Source: Protula sp. h YS-2021 (Eukaryota; Annelida; Polychaeta; Sabellida; Serpulidae). Taken from it: 64,000 nucleotides of DNA. Where the stretch lies: contig OX457034.1 of the NCBI GenBank assembly GCA_949752745.1, positions 32,345,544 through 32,409,543 on the forward strand, given 5' to 3'. A program made the translations under genes and the position numbers. The notes below the pieces were generated by a model. It made no database searches and was not told the origin of the DNA. It saw only the letters and a program-made list of their open reading frames with translations. Of this stretch, positions 9,631 through 24,700 are shown piece by piece. Numbering within the stretch: position 1 is the stretch's first letter; the number at the start of each line of letters is the position of its first letter.

Positions 9631-12600
9631 TGTAAGAAGCTACTAAATTTCAACTTACAATTTAGATGTTTTCAGCATTTTATTTACAGTAGACTTTGTA
9701 AACCTAAATAATTAAAATGTACTTCTATTTCCAGCCGAGTGTGAGATGTGAGAAATAATTCTGGGGTTACGGTATATACCGCCAACAACTGGAAAAATAA
9801 AAATAAATCAAGGGGTAATGTCATTGAATGTGTGATTTGTTTTAAGAACTACAAAAAGATGTATGTATTCCATAGGTAAAAATTGTAATTTATTTCTGCA
9901 TACAAACAATATGTATTTGCACCAATTATCAACTCTAAAGAAATCAGGTATTACACATATACCACCGACAAAAATGAAAATCCTGTGACTTTCTCAGTGA
10001 ATTTGTGATATGGTTCAAGAGCTAGAAAGGAATGTATGTATACCTTTAGTAAAATTTGAACTTTATTTCTGGATACAAGCAATCGGTAGCTGCAACAAGT
10101 ATCAACAGAAACAAATCACCAGAAAACATTGATGTAAAAATTCAAAGGTCCAGTACATAATACGGCATATCCTCGTCTCGGACATTTGTCGTTGTCATGT
10201 ATCTGCGCCGTATGTCGAATTATGCTGACACAGTTGACGCCCCACTCTAGCGCTATTACTCTTATATTTATGACTTCCTTAAAATCTAAGCGGTTATTGT
10301 TGCAAGATCAAAGATTTCAATTTAGTTCGTTCGTTGCATAGACTGCACATCCTAGCTTTTATTTTAGTGTTAATGCATGTTTAACTGGCCAGTCGTTAAC
10401 TGGTCAACCGTCAATGATGGATAATGGATTTACAGACATGTCTTGTTATATTTTCCATGTTGATCAAACCAACACAGGTTAAACAAGACCCAAACAGTCT
10501 GAGAAATCTGATAGATTCACAGCAGGTTATATACAAATAGTGAAAATGGTTAATTTGGTGGATAGGTTAAATTTTGAAAGTGGAATATCTTTAAAAGTAT
10601 TGGTGATAGAGAGACGGGGATTTGACGAGGTGATATGGCGAATATGAATTATGTATGATCCAGTAGTGTTTTTAGGCCATTCTGAGCCCTTTAAATTGCA
10701 CTTTTACAAAGGCAAAGTTTTCTACAGGCGAGTGTTAAATGAATGGTTTTAAGAACAGCGAGATAGTTTTTTTATAAATAGATTTGTCTATTTCTTAGTG
10801 ATTGGATGAATGATCAGATCAGTCCTGGAAAAAACTTCACAATAACTATGTAACTGTTTGATATATTTTTTTAAAGTAAACCTTTGTAACCATATACATC
10901 CTTCATGTTACCAGTTACCAATACAAATATATGTAATGTAAGAAGCTACTAAATTTCAACTTACAATTTAGATGTTTTCAGCATTTTATTTACAGTAGAC
11001 TTTGTAAACCTAAATAATTAAAATGTACTTCTATTTCCAGCCGAGTGTGAGATGTGAGAAATAATTCTGGGGTTACGGTATATACCGCCAACAACTGGAA
11101 AAATAAAAATAAATCAAGGGGTAATGTCATTGAATGTGTGATTTGTTTTAAGAACTACAAAAAGATGTATGTATTCCATAGGTAAAAATTGTAATTTATT
11201 TCTGCATACAAACAATATGTATTTGCACCAATTATCAACTCTAAAGAAATCAGGTATTACACATATACCACCGACAAAAATGAAAATCCTGTGACTTTCT
11301 CAGTGAATTTGTGATATGGTTCAAGAGCTAGAAAGGAATGTATGTATACCTTTAGTAAAATTTGAACTTTATTTCTGGATACAAGCAATCGGTAGCTGCA
11401 ACAAGTATCAACAGAAACAAATCACCAGAAAACATTGATGTAAAAATTCAAAGGTCCAGTACATAATACGGCATATCCTCGTCTCGGACATTTGTCGTTG
11501 TCATGTATCTGCGCCGTATGTCGAATTATGCTGACACAGTTGACGCCCCACTCTAGCGCTATTACTCTTATATTTATGACTTCCTTAAAATCTAAGCGGT
11601 TATTGTTGCAAGATCAAAGATTTCAATTTAGTTCGTTCGTTGCATAGACTGCACATCCTAGCTTTTATTTTAGTGTTAATGCATGTTTAACTGGCCAGTC
11701 GTTAACTGGTCAACCGTCAATGATGGATAATGGATTTACAGACATGTCTTGTTATATTTTCCATGTTGATCAAACCAACACAGGTTAAACAAGACCCAAA
11801 CAGTCTGAGAAATCTGATAGATTCACAGCAGGTTATATACAAATAGTGAAAATGGTTAATTTGGTGGATAGGTTAAATTTTGAAAGTGGAATATCTTTAA
11901 AAGTATTGGTGATAGAGAGACGGGGATTTGACGAGGTGATATGGCGAATATGAATTATGTATGATCCAGTAGTGTTTTTAGGCCATTCTGAGCCCTTTAA
12001 ATTGCACTTTTACAAAGGCAAAGTTTTCTACAGGCGAGTGTTAAATGAATGGTTTTAAGAACAGCGAGATAGTTTTTTTATAAATAGATTTGTCTATTTC
12101 TTAGTGATTGGATGAATGATCAGATCAGTCCTGGAAAAAACTTCACAATAACTATGTAACTGTTTGATATATTTTTTTAAAGTAAACCTTTGTAACCATA
12201 TACATCCTTCATGTTACCAGTTACCAATACAAATATATGTAATGTAAGAAGCTACTAAATTTCAACTTACAATTTAGATGTTTTCAGCATTTTATTTACA
12301 GTAGACTTTGTAAACCTAAATAATTAAAATGTACTTCTATTTCCAGCCGAGTGTGAGATGTGAGAAATAATTCTGGGGTTACGGTATATACCGCCAACAA
12401 CTGGAAAAATAAAAATAAATCAAGGGGTAATGTCATTGAATGTGTGATTTGTTTTAAGAACTACAAAAAGATGTATGTATTCCATAGGTAAAAATTGTAA
12501 TTTATTTCTGCATACAAACAATATGTATTTGCACCAATTATCAACTCTAAAGAAATCAGGTATTACACATATACCACCGACAAAAATGAAAATCCTGTGA

Positions 12601-15600
12601 CTTTCTCAGTGAATTTGTGATATGGTTCAAGAGCTAGAAAGGAATGTATGTATACCTTTAGTAAAATTTGAACTTTATTTCTGGATACAAGCAATCGGTA
12701 GCTGCAACAAGTATCAACAGAAACAAATCACCAGAAAACATTGATGTAAAAATTCAAAGGTCCAGTACATAATACGGCATATCCTCGTCTCGGACATTTG
12801 TCGTTGTCATGTATCTGCGCCGTATGTCGAATTATGCTGACACAGTTGACGCCCCACTCTAGCGCTATTACTCTTATATTTATGACTTCCTTAAAATCTA
12901 AGCGGTTATTGTTGCAAGATCAAAGATTTCAATTTAGTTCGTTCGTTGCATAGACTGCACATCCTAGCTTTTATTTTAGTGTTAATGCATGTTTAACTGG
13001 CCAGTCGTTAACTGGTCAACCGTCAATGATGGATAATGGATTTACAGACATGTCTTGTTATATTTTCCATGTTGATCAAACCAACACAGGTTAAACAAGA
13101 CCCAAACAGTCTGAGAAATCTGATAGATTCACAGCAGGTTATATACAAATAGTGAAAATGGTTAATTTGGTGGATACGTTAAATTTTGAAAGTGGAATAT
13201 CTTTAAAAGTATTGGTGATAGAGAGACGGGGATTTGACGAGGTGATATGGCGAATATGAATTATGTATGGTCCAGTAGTGTTTTTAGGCCATTCTGAGCC
13301 CTTTAAATTGCACTTTTACAAAGGCAAAGTTTTCTACAGGCGAGTGTTAAATGAATGGTTTTAAGAACAGCGAGATAGTTTTTTTATAAATAGATTTGTC
13401 TATTTCTTAGTGATTGGATGAATGATCAGATCAGTCCTGGAAAAAACTTCACAATAACTATGTAACTGTTTGATATATTTTTTTAAAGTAAACCTTTGTA
13501 ACCATATACATCCTTCATGTTACCAGTTACCAATACAAATATATGTAATGTAAGAAGCTACTAAATTTCAACTTACAATTTAGATGTTTTCAGCATTTTA
13601 TTTACAGTAGACTTTGTAAACCTAAATAATTAAAATGTACTTCTATTTCCAGCCGAGTGTGAGATGTGAGAAATAATTCTGGGGTTACGGTATATACCGC
13701 CAACAACTGGAAAAATAAAAATAAATCAAGGGGTAATGTCATTGAATGTGTGATTTGTTTTAAGAACTACAAAAAGATGTATGTATTCCATAGGTAAAAA
13801 TTGTAATTTATTTCTGCATACAAACAATATGTATTTGCACCAATTATCAACTCTAAAGAAATCAGGTATTACACATATACCACCGACAAAAATGAAAATC
13901 CTGTGACTTTCTCAGTGAATTTGTGATATGGTTCAAGAGCTAGAAAGGAATGTATGTATACCTTTAGTAAAATTTGAACTTTATTTCTGGATACAAGCAA
14001 TCGGTAGCTGCAACAAGTATCAACAGAAACAAATCACCAGAAAACATTGATGTAAAAATTCAAAGGTCCAGTACATAATACGGCATATCCTCGTCTCGGA
14101 CATTTGTCGTTGTCATGTATCTGCGCCGTATGTCGAATTATGCTGACACAGTTGACGCCCCACTCTAGCGCTATTACTCTTATATTTATGACTTCCTTAA
14201 AATCTAAGCGGTTATTGTTGCAAGATCAAAGATTTCAATTTAGTTCGTTCGTTGCATAGACTGCACATCCTAGCTTTTATTTTAGTGTTAATGCATGTTT
14301 AACTGGCCAGTCGTTAACTGGTCAACCGTCAATGATGGATAATGGATTTACAGACATGTCTTGTTATATTTTCCATGTTGATCAAACCAACACAGGTTAA
14401 ACAAGACCCAAACAGTCTGAGAAATCTGATAGATTCACAGCAGGTTATATACAAATAGTGAAAATGGTTAATTTGGTGGATAGGTTAAATTTTGAAAGTG
14501 GAATATCTTTAAAAGTATTGGTGATAGAGAGACGGGGATTTGACGAGGTGATATGGCGAATATGAATTATGTATGATCCAGTAGTGTTTTTAGGCCATTC
14601 TGAGCCCTTTAAATTGCACTTTTACAAAGGCAAAGTTTTCTACAGGCGAGTGTTAAATGAATGGTTTTAAGAACAGCGAGATAGTTTTTTTATAAATAGA
14701 TTTGTCTATTTCTTAGTGATTGGATGAATGATCAGATCAGTCCTGGAAAAAACTTCACAATAACTATGTAACTGTTTGATATATTTTTTTAAAGTAAACC
14801 TTTGTAACCATATACATCCTTCATGTTACCAGTTACCAATACAAATATATGTAATGTAAGAAGCTACTAAATTTCAACTTACAATTTAGATGTTTTCAGC
14901 ATTTTATTTACAGTAGACTTTGTAAACCTAAATAATTAAAATGTACTTCTATTTCCAGCCGAGTGTGAGATGTGAGAAATAATTCTGGGGTTACGGTATA
15001 TACCGCCAACAACTGGAAAAATAAAAATAAATCAAGGGGTAATGTCATTGAATGTGTGATTTGTTTTAAGAACTACAAAAAGATGTATGTATTCCATAGG
15101 TAAAAATTGTAATTTATTTCTGCATACAAACAATATGTATTTGCACCAATTATCAACTCTAAAGAAATCAGGTATTACACATATACCACCGACAAAAATG
15201 AAAATCCTGTGACTTTCTCAGTGAATTTGTGATATGGTTCAAGAGCTAGAAAGGAATGTATGTATACCTTTAGTAAAATTTGAACTTTATTTCTGGATAC
15301 AAGCAATCGGTAGCTGCAACAAGTATCAACAGAAACAAATCACCAGAAAACATTGATGTAAAAATTCAAAGGTCCAGTACATAATACGGCATATCCTCGT
15401 CTCGGACATTTGTCGTTGTCATGTATCTGCGCCGTATGTCGAATTATGCTGACACAGTTGACGCCCCACTCTAGCGCTATTACTCTTATATTTATGACTT
15501 CCTTAAAATCTAAGCGGTTATTGTTGCAAGATCAAAGATTTCAATTTAGTTCGTTCGTTGCATAGACTGCACATCCTAGCTTTTATTTTAGTGTTAATGC

Positions 15601-18600
15601 ATGTTTAACTGGCCAGTCGTTAACTGGTCAACCGTCAATGATGGATAATGGATTTACAGACATGTCTTGTTATATTTTCCATGTTGATCAAACCAACACA
15701 GGTTAAACAAGACCCAAACAGTCTGAGAAATCTGATAGATTCACAGCAGGTTATATACAAATAGTGAAAATGGTTAATTTGGTGGATAGGTTAAATTTTG
15801 AAAGTGGAATATCTTTAAAAGTATTGGTGATAGAGAGACGGGGATTTGACGAGGTGATATGGCGAATATGAATTATGTATGATCCAGTAGTGTTTTTAGG
15901 CCATTCTGAGCCCTTTAAATTGCACTTTTACAAAGGCAAAGTTTTCTACAGGCGAGTGTTAAATGAATGGTTTTAAGAACAGCGAGATAGTTTTTTTATA
16001 AATAGATTTGTCTATTTCTTAGTGATTGGATGAATGATCAGATCAGTCCTGGAAAAAACTTCACAATAACTATGTAACTGTTTGATATATTTTTTTAAAG
16101 TAAACCTTTGTAACCATATACATCCTTCATGTTACCAGTTACCAATACAAATATATGTAATGTAAGAAGCTACTAAATTTCAACTTACAATTTAGATGTT
16201 TTCAGCATTTTATTTACAGTAGACTTTGTAAACCTAAATAATTAAAATGTACTTCTATTTCCAGCCGAGTGTGAGATGTGAGAAATAATTCTGGGGTTAC
16301 GGTATATATCGCCAACAACTGGAAAAATAAAAATAAATCAAGGGGTAATGTCATTGAATGTGTGATTTGTTTTAAGAACTACAAAAAGATGTATGTATTC
16401 CATAGGTAAAAATTGTAATTTATTTCTGCATACAAACAATATGTATTTGCACCAATTATCAACTCTAAAGAAATCAGGTATTACACATATACCACCGACA
16501 AAAATGAAAATCCTGTGACTTTCTCAGTGAATTTGTGATATGGTTCAAGAGCTAGAAAGGAATGTATGTATACCTTTAGTAAAATTTGAACTTTATTTCT
16601 GGATACAAGCAATCGGTAGCTGCAACAAGTATCAACAGAAACAAATCACCAGAAAACATTGATGTAAAAATTCAAAGGTCCAGTACATAATACGGCATAT
16701 CCTCGTCTCGGACATTTGTCGTTGTCATGTATCTGCGCCGTATGTCGAATTATGCTGACACAGTTGACGCCCCACTCTAGCGCTATTACTCTTATATTTA
16801 TGACTTCCTTAAAATCTAAGCGGTTATTGTTGCAAGATCAAAGATTTCAATTTAGTTCGTTCGTTGCATAGACTGCACATCCTAGCTTTTATTTTAGTGT
16901 TAATGCATGTTTAACTGGCCAGTCGTTAACTGGTCAACCGTCAATGATGGATAATGGATTTACAGACATGTCTTGTTATATTTTCCATGTTGATCAAACC
17001 AACACAGGTTAAACAAGACCCAAACAGTCTGAGAAATCTGATAGATTCACAGCAGGTTATATACAAATAGTGAAAATGGTTAATTTGGTGGATAGGTTAA
17101 ATTTTGAAAGTGGAATATCTTTAAAAGTATTGGTGATAGAGAGACGGGGATTTGACGAGGTGATATGGCGAATATGAATTATGTATGATCCAGTAGTGTT
17201 TTTAGGCCATTCTGAGCCCTTTAAATTGCACTTTTACAAAGGCAAAGTTTTCTACAGGCGAGTGTTAAATGAATGGTTTTAAGAACAGCGAGATAGTTTT
17301 TTTATAAATAGATTTGTCTATTTCTTAGTGATTGGATGAATGATCAGATCAGTCCTGGAAAAAACTTCACAATAACTATGTAACTGTTTGATATATTTTT
17401 TTAAAGTAAACCTTTGTAACCATATACATCCTTCATGTTACCAGTTACCAATACAAATATATGTAATGTAAGAAGCTACTAAATTTCAACTTACAATTTA
17501 GATGTTTTCAGCATTTTATTTACAGTAGACTTTGTAAACCTAAATAATTAAAATGTACTTCTATTTCCAGCCGAGTGTGAGATGTGAGAAATAATTCTGG
17601 GGTTACGGTATATACCGCCAACAACTGGAAAAATAAAAATAAATCAAGGGGTAATGTCATTGAATGTGTGATTTGTTTTAAGAACTACAAAAAGATGTAT
17701 GTATTCCATAGGTAAAAATTGTAATTTATTTCTGCATACAAACAATATGTATTTGCACCAATTATCAACTCTAAAGAAATCAGGTATTACACATATACCA
17801 CCGACAAAAATGAAAATCCTGTGACTTTCTCAGTGAATTTGTGATATGGTTCAAGAGCTAGAAAGGAATGTATGTATACCTTTAGTAAAATTTGAACTTT
17901 ATTTCTGGATACAAGCAATCGGTAGCTGCAACAAGTATCAACAGAAACAAATCACCAGAAAACATTGATGTAAAAATTCAAAGGTCCAGTACATAATACG
18001 GCATATCCTCGTCTCGGACATTTGTCGTTGTCATGTATCTGCGCCGTATGTCGAATTATGCTGACACAGTTGACGCCCCACTCTAGCGCTATTACTCTTA
18101 TATTTATGACTTCCTTAAAATCTAAGCGGTTATTGTTGCAAGATCAAAGATTTCAATTTAGTTCGTTCGTTGCATAGACTGCACATCCTAGCTTTTATTT
18201 TAGTGTTAATGCATGTTTAACTGGCCAGTCGTTAACTGGTCAACCGTCAATGATGGATAATGGATTTACAGACATGTCTTGTTATATTTTCCATGTTGAT
18301 CAAACCAACACAGGTTAAACAAAACCCAAACAGTCTGAGAAATCTGATAGATTCACAGCAGGTTATATACAAATAGTGAAAATGGTTAATTTGGTGGATA
18401 GGTTAAATTTTGAAAGTGGAATATCTTTAAAAGTATTGGTGATAGAGAGACGGGGATTTGACGAGGTGATATGGCGAATATGAATTATGTATGATCCAGT
18501 AGTGTTTTTAGGCCATTCTGAGCCCTTTAAATTGCACTTTTACAAAGGCAAAGTTTTCTACAGGCGAGTGTTAAATGAATGGTTTTAAGAACAGCGAGAT

Positions 18601-18773
18601 AGTTTTTTTTATAAATAGATTTGTCTATTTCTTAGTGATTGGATGAATGATCAGATCAGTCCTGGAAAAAACTTCACAATAACTATGTAACTGTTTGATA
18701 TATTTTTTTAAAGTAAACCTTTGTAACCATATACATCCTTCATGTTACCAGTTACCAATACAAATATATGTAA
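9631..18773 (+). repeat. Variant block: units with G at position 935
   Basis: Seven units in this block. Six (9631, 10937, 13549, 14855, 16161, 17467) carry G at unit position 935 with C at 392; the unit at 12243 has C at 935. Elsewhere only unit 27916 and the segments just right of each insert carry G at 935. From 4407 to 9630 the units instead have T at 392 and C at 935. The pattern marks a locally homogenised subfamily. Confidence 0.8.
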
Positions 18774-21700
18774 TGTAAGAAGCTACTAAATTTCAACTTA
18801 CAATTTAGATGTTTTCAGCATTTTATTTACAGTAGACTTTGTAAACCTAAATAATTAAAATGTACTTCTATTTCCAGCCGAGTGTGAGATGTGAGAAATA
18901 ATTCTGGGGTTACGGTATATACCGCCAACAACTGGAAAAATAAAAATAAATCAAGGGGTAATGTCATTGAATGTGTGATTTGTTTTAAGAACTACAAAAA
19001 GATGTATGTATTCCATAGGTAAAAATTGTAATTTATTTCTGCATACAAACAATATGTATTTGCACCAATTATCAACTCTAAAGAAATCAGGTATTACACA
19101 TATACCACCGACAAAAATGAAAATCCTGTGACTTTCTCAGTGAATTTGTGATATGGTTCAAGAGCTAGAAAGGAATGTATGTATACCTTTAGTAAAATTT
19201 GAACTTTATTTCTGGATACAAGCAATCGGTAGCTGCAACAAGTATCAACAGAAACAAATCACCAGAAAACATTGATGTAAAAATTCAAAGGTCCAGTACA
19301 TAATACGGCATATCCTCGTCTCGGACATTTGTCGTTGCCATGTATCTGCGCCGTATGTCGAATTATGCTGACACAGTTGACGCCCCACTCTAGCGCTATT
19401 ACTCTTATATTTATGACTTCCTTAAAATCTAAGCGGTTATTGTTGCAAGATCAAAGATTTCAATTTAGTTCGTTCGTTGCATAGACTGCACATCCTAGCT
19501 TTTATTTTAGTGTTAATGCATGTTTAACTGGCCAGTCGTTAACTGGTCAACCGTCAATGATGGATAATGGATTTACAGACATGTCTTGTTATATTTTCCA
19601 TGTTGATCAAACCAACACAGGTTAAACAAGACCCAAACAGTCTGAGAAATCTGATAGATTCACAGCAGGTTATATACAAATAGTGAAAATGGTTAATTTG
19701 GTGGATACGTTAAATTTTGAAAGTGGAATATCTTTAAAAGTATTGGTGATAGAGAGACGGGGATTTGACGAGGTGATATGGCGAATATGAATTATGTATG
19801 ATCCAGTAGTGTTTTTAGGCCATTCTGAGCCCTTTAAATTGCACTTTTACAAAGGCAAAGTTTTCTACAGGCGAGTGTTAAATGAATGGTTTTAAGAACA
19901 GCGAGATAGTTTTTTTATAAATAGATTTGTCTATTTCTTAGTGATTGGATGAATGATCAGATCAGTCCTGGAAAAAACTTCACAATAACTATGTAACTGT
20001 TTGATATATTTTTTTAACGTAAACCTTTGTAACCATATACATCCTTCATGTTACCAGTTACCAATACAAATATATGTAATGTAAGAAGCTACTAAATTTC
20101 AACTTACAATTTAGATGTTTTCAGCATTTTATTTACAGTAGACTTTGTAAACCTAAATAATTAAAATGTACTTCTATTTCCAGCCGAGTGTGAGATGTGA
20201 GAAATAATTCTGGGGTTACGGTATATACCGCCAACAACTGGAAAAATAAAAATAAATCAAGGGGTAATGTCATTGAATGTGTGATTTGTTTTAAGAACTA
20301 CAAAAAGATGTATGTATTCCATAGGTAAAAATTGTAATTTATTTCTGCATACAAACAATATGTATTTGCACCAATTATCAACTCTAAAGAAATCAGGTAT
20401 TACACATATACCACCGACAAAAATGAAAATCCTGTGACTTTCTCAGTGAATTTGTGATATGGTTCAAGAGCTAGAAAGGAATGTATGTATACCTTTAGTA
20501 AAATTTGAACTTTATTTCTGGATACAAGCAATCGGTAGCTGCAACAAGTATCAACAGAAACAAATCACCAGAAAACATTGATGTAAAAATTCAAAGGTCC
20601 AGTACATAATACGGCATATCCTCGTCTCGGACATTTGTCGTTGTCATGTATCTGCGCCGTATGTCGAATTATGCTGACACAGTTGACGCCCCACTCTAGC
20701 GCTATTACTCTTATATTTATGACTTCCTTAAAATCTAAGCGGTTATTGTTGCAAGATCAAAGATTTCAATTTAGTTCGTTCGTTGCATAGACTGCACATC
20801 CTAGCTTTTATTTTAGTGTTAATGCATGTTTAACTGGCCAGTCGTTAACTGGTCAACCGTCAATGATGGATAATGGATTTACAGACATGTCTTGTTATAT
20901 TTTCCATGTTGATCAAACCAACACAGGTTAAACAAGACCCAAACAGTCTGAGAAATCTGATAGATTCACAGCAGGTTATATACAAATAGTGAAAATGGTT
21001 AATTTGGTGGATACGTTAAATTTTGAAAGTGGAATATCTTTAAAAGTATTGGTGATAGAGAGACGGGGATTTGACGAGGTGATATGGCGAATATGAATTA
21101 TGTATGATCCAGTAGTGTTTTTAGGCCATTCTGAGCCCTTTAAATTGCACTTTTACAAAGGCAAAGTTTTCTACAGGCGAGTGTTAAATGAATGGTTTTA
21201 AGAACAGCGAGATAGTTTTTTTATAAATAGATTTGTCTATTTCTTAGTGATTGGATGAATGATCAGATCAGTCCTGGAAAAAACTTCACAATAACTATGT
21301 AACTGTTTGATATATTTTTTTAACGTAAACCTTTGTAACCATATACATCCTTCATGTTACCAGTTACCAATACAAATATATGTAATGTAAGAAGCTACTA
21401 AATTTCAACTTACAATTTAGATGTTTTCAGCATTTTATTTACAGTAGACTTTGTAAACCTAAATAATTAAAATGTACTTCTATTTCCAGCCGAGTGTGAG
21501 ATGTGAGAAATAATTCTGGGGTTACGGTATATACCGCCAACAACTGGAAAAATAAAAATAAATCAAGGGGTAATGTCATTGAATGTGTGATTTGTTTTAA
21601 GAACTACAAAAAGATGTATGTATTCCACAGGTAAAAATTGTAATTTATTTCTGCATACAAACAATATGTATTTGCACCAATTATCAACTCTAAAGAAATC

Positions 21701-24700
21701 AGGTATTACACATATACCACCGACAAAAATGAAAATCCTGTGACTTTCTCAGTGAATTTGTGATATGGTTCAAGAGCTAGAAAGGAATGTATGTATACCT
21801 TTAGTAAAATTTGAACTTTATTTCTGGATACAAGCAATCGGTAGCTGCAACAAGTATCAACAGAAACAAATCACCAGAAAACATTGATGTAAAAATTCAA
21901 AGGTCCAGTACATAATACGGCATATCCTCGTCTCGGACATTTGTCGTTGTCATGTATCTGCGCCGTATGTCGAATTATGCTGACACAGTTGACGCCCCAC
22001 TCTAGCGCTATTACTCTTATATTTATGACTTCCTTAAAATCTAAGCGGTTATTGTTGCAAGATCAAAGATTTCAATTTAGTTCGTTCGTTGCATAGACTG
22101 CACATCCTAGCTTTTATTTTAGTGTTAATGCATGTTTAACTGGCCAGTCGTTAACTGGTCAACCGTCAATGATGGATAATGGATTTACAGACATGTCTTG
22201 TTATATTTTCCATGTTGATCAAACCAACACAGGTTAAACAAGACCCAAACAGTCTGAGAAATCTGATAGATTCACAGCAGGTTATATACAAATAGTGAAA
22301 ATGGTTAATTTGGTGGATACGTTAAATTTTGAAAGTGGAATATCTTTAAAAGTATTGGTGATAGAGAGACGGGGATTTGACGAGGTGATATGGCGAATAT
22401 GAATTATGTATGATCCAGTAGTGTTTTTAGGCCATTCTGAGCCCTTTAAATTGCACTTTTACAAAGGCAAAGTTTTCTACAGGCGAGTGTTAAATGAATG
22501 GTTTTAAGAACAGCGAGATAGTTTTTTTATAAATAGATTTGTCTATTTCTTAGTGATTGGATGAATGATCAGATCAGTCCTGGAAAAAACTTCACAATAA
22601 CTATGTAACTGTTTGATATATTTTTTTAACGTAAACCTTTGTAACCATATACATCCTTCATGTTACCAGTTACCAATACAAATATATGTAATGTAAGAAG
22701 CTACTAAATTTCAACTTACAATTTAGATGTTTTCAGCATTTTATTTACAGTAGACTTTGTAAACCTAAATGATTAAAATGTACTTCTATTTCCAGCCGAG
22801 TGTGAGATGTGAGAAATAATTCTGGGGTTACGGTATATACCGCCAACAACTGGAAAAATAAAAATAAATCAAGGGGTAATGTCATTGAATGTGTGATTTG
22901 TTTTAAGAACTACAAAAAGATGTATGTATTCCACAGGTAAAAATTGTAATTTATTTCTGCATACAAACAATATGTATTTGCACCAATTATCAACTCTAAA
23001 GAAATCAGGTATTACACATATACCACCGACAAAAATGAAAATCCTGTGACTTTCTCAGTGAATTTGTGATATGGTTCAAGAGCTAGAAAGGAATGTATGT
23101 ATACCTTTAGTAAAATTTGAACTTTATTTCTGGATACAAGCAATCGGTAGCTGCAACAAGTATCAACAGAAACAAATCACCAGAAAACATTGATGTAAAA
23201 ATTCAAAGGTCCAGTACATAATACGGCATATCCTCGTCTCGGACATTTGTCGTTGTCATGTATCTGCGCCGTATGTCGAATTATGCTGACACAGTTGACG
23301 CCCCACTCTAGCGCTATTACTCTTATATTTATGACTTCCTTAAAATCTAAGCGGTTATTGTTGCAAGATCAAAGATTTCAATTTAGTTCGTTCGTTGCAT
23401 AGACTGCACATCCTAGCTTTTATTTTAGTGTTAATGCATGTTTAACTGGCCAGTCGTTAACTGGTCAACCGTCAATGATGGATAATGGATTTACAGACAT
23501 GTCTTGTTATATTTTCCATGTTGATCAAACCAACACAGGTTAAACAAGACCCAAACAGTCTGAGAAATCTGATAGATTCACAGCAGGTTATATACAAATA
23601 GTGAAAATGGTTAATTTGGTGGATACGTTAAATTTTGAAAGTGGAATATCTTTAAAAGTATTGGTGATAGAGAGACGGGGATTTGACGAGGTGATATGGC
23701 GAATATGAATTATGTATGATCCAGTAGTGTTTTTAGGCCATTCTGAGCCCTTTAAATTGCACTTTTACAAAGGCAAAGTTTTCTACAGGCGAGTGTTAAA
23801 TGAATGGTTTTAAGAACAGCGAGATAGTTTTTTTATAAATAGATTTGTCTATTTCTTAGTGATTGGATGAATGATCAGATCAGTCCTGGAAAAAACTTCA
23901 CAATAACTATGTAACTGTTTGATATATTTTTTTAACGTAAACCTTTGTAACCATATACATCCTTCATGTTACCAGTTACCAATACAAATATATGTAATGT
24001 AAGAAGCTACTAAATTTCAACTTACAATTTAGATGTTTTCAGCATTTTATTTACAGTAGACTTTGTAAACCTAAATAATTAAAATGTACTTCTATTTCCA
24101 GCCGAGTGTGAGATGTGAGAAATAATTCTGGGGTTACGGTATATACCGCCAACAACTGGAAAAATAAAAATAAATCAAGGGGTAATGTCATTGAATGTGT
24201 GATTTGTTTTAAGAACTACAAAAAGATGTATGTATTCCACAGGTAAAAATTGTAATTTATTTCTGCATACAAACAATATGTATTTGCACCAATTATCAAC
24301 TCTAAAGAAATCAGGTATTACACATATACCACCGACAAAAATGAAAATCCTGTGACTTTCTCAGTGAATTTGTGATATGGTTCAAGAGCTAGAAAGGAAT
24401 GTATGTATACCTTTAGTAAAATTTGAACTTTATTTCTGGATACAAGCAATCGGTAGCTGCAACAAGTATCAACAGAAACAAATCACCAGAAAACATTGAT
24501 GTAAAAATTCAAAGGTCCAGTACATAATACGGCATATCCTCGTCTCGGACATTTGTCGTTGTCATGTATCTGCGCCGTATGTCGAATTATGCTGACACAG
24601 TTGACGCCCCACTCTAGCGCTATTACTCTTATATTTATGACTTCCTTAAAATCTAAGCGGTTATTGTTGCAAGATCAAAGATTTCAATTTAGTTCGTTCG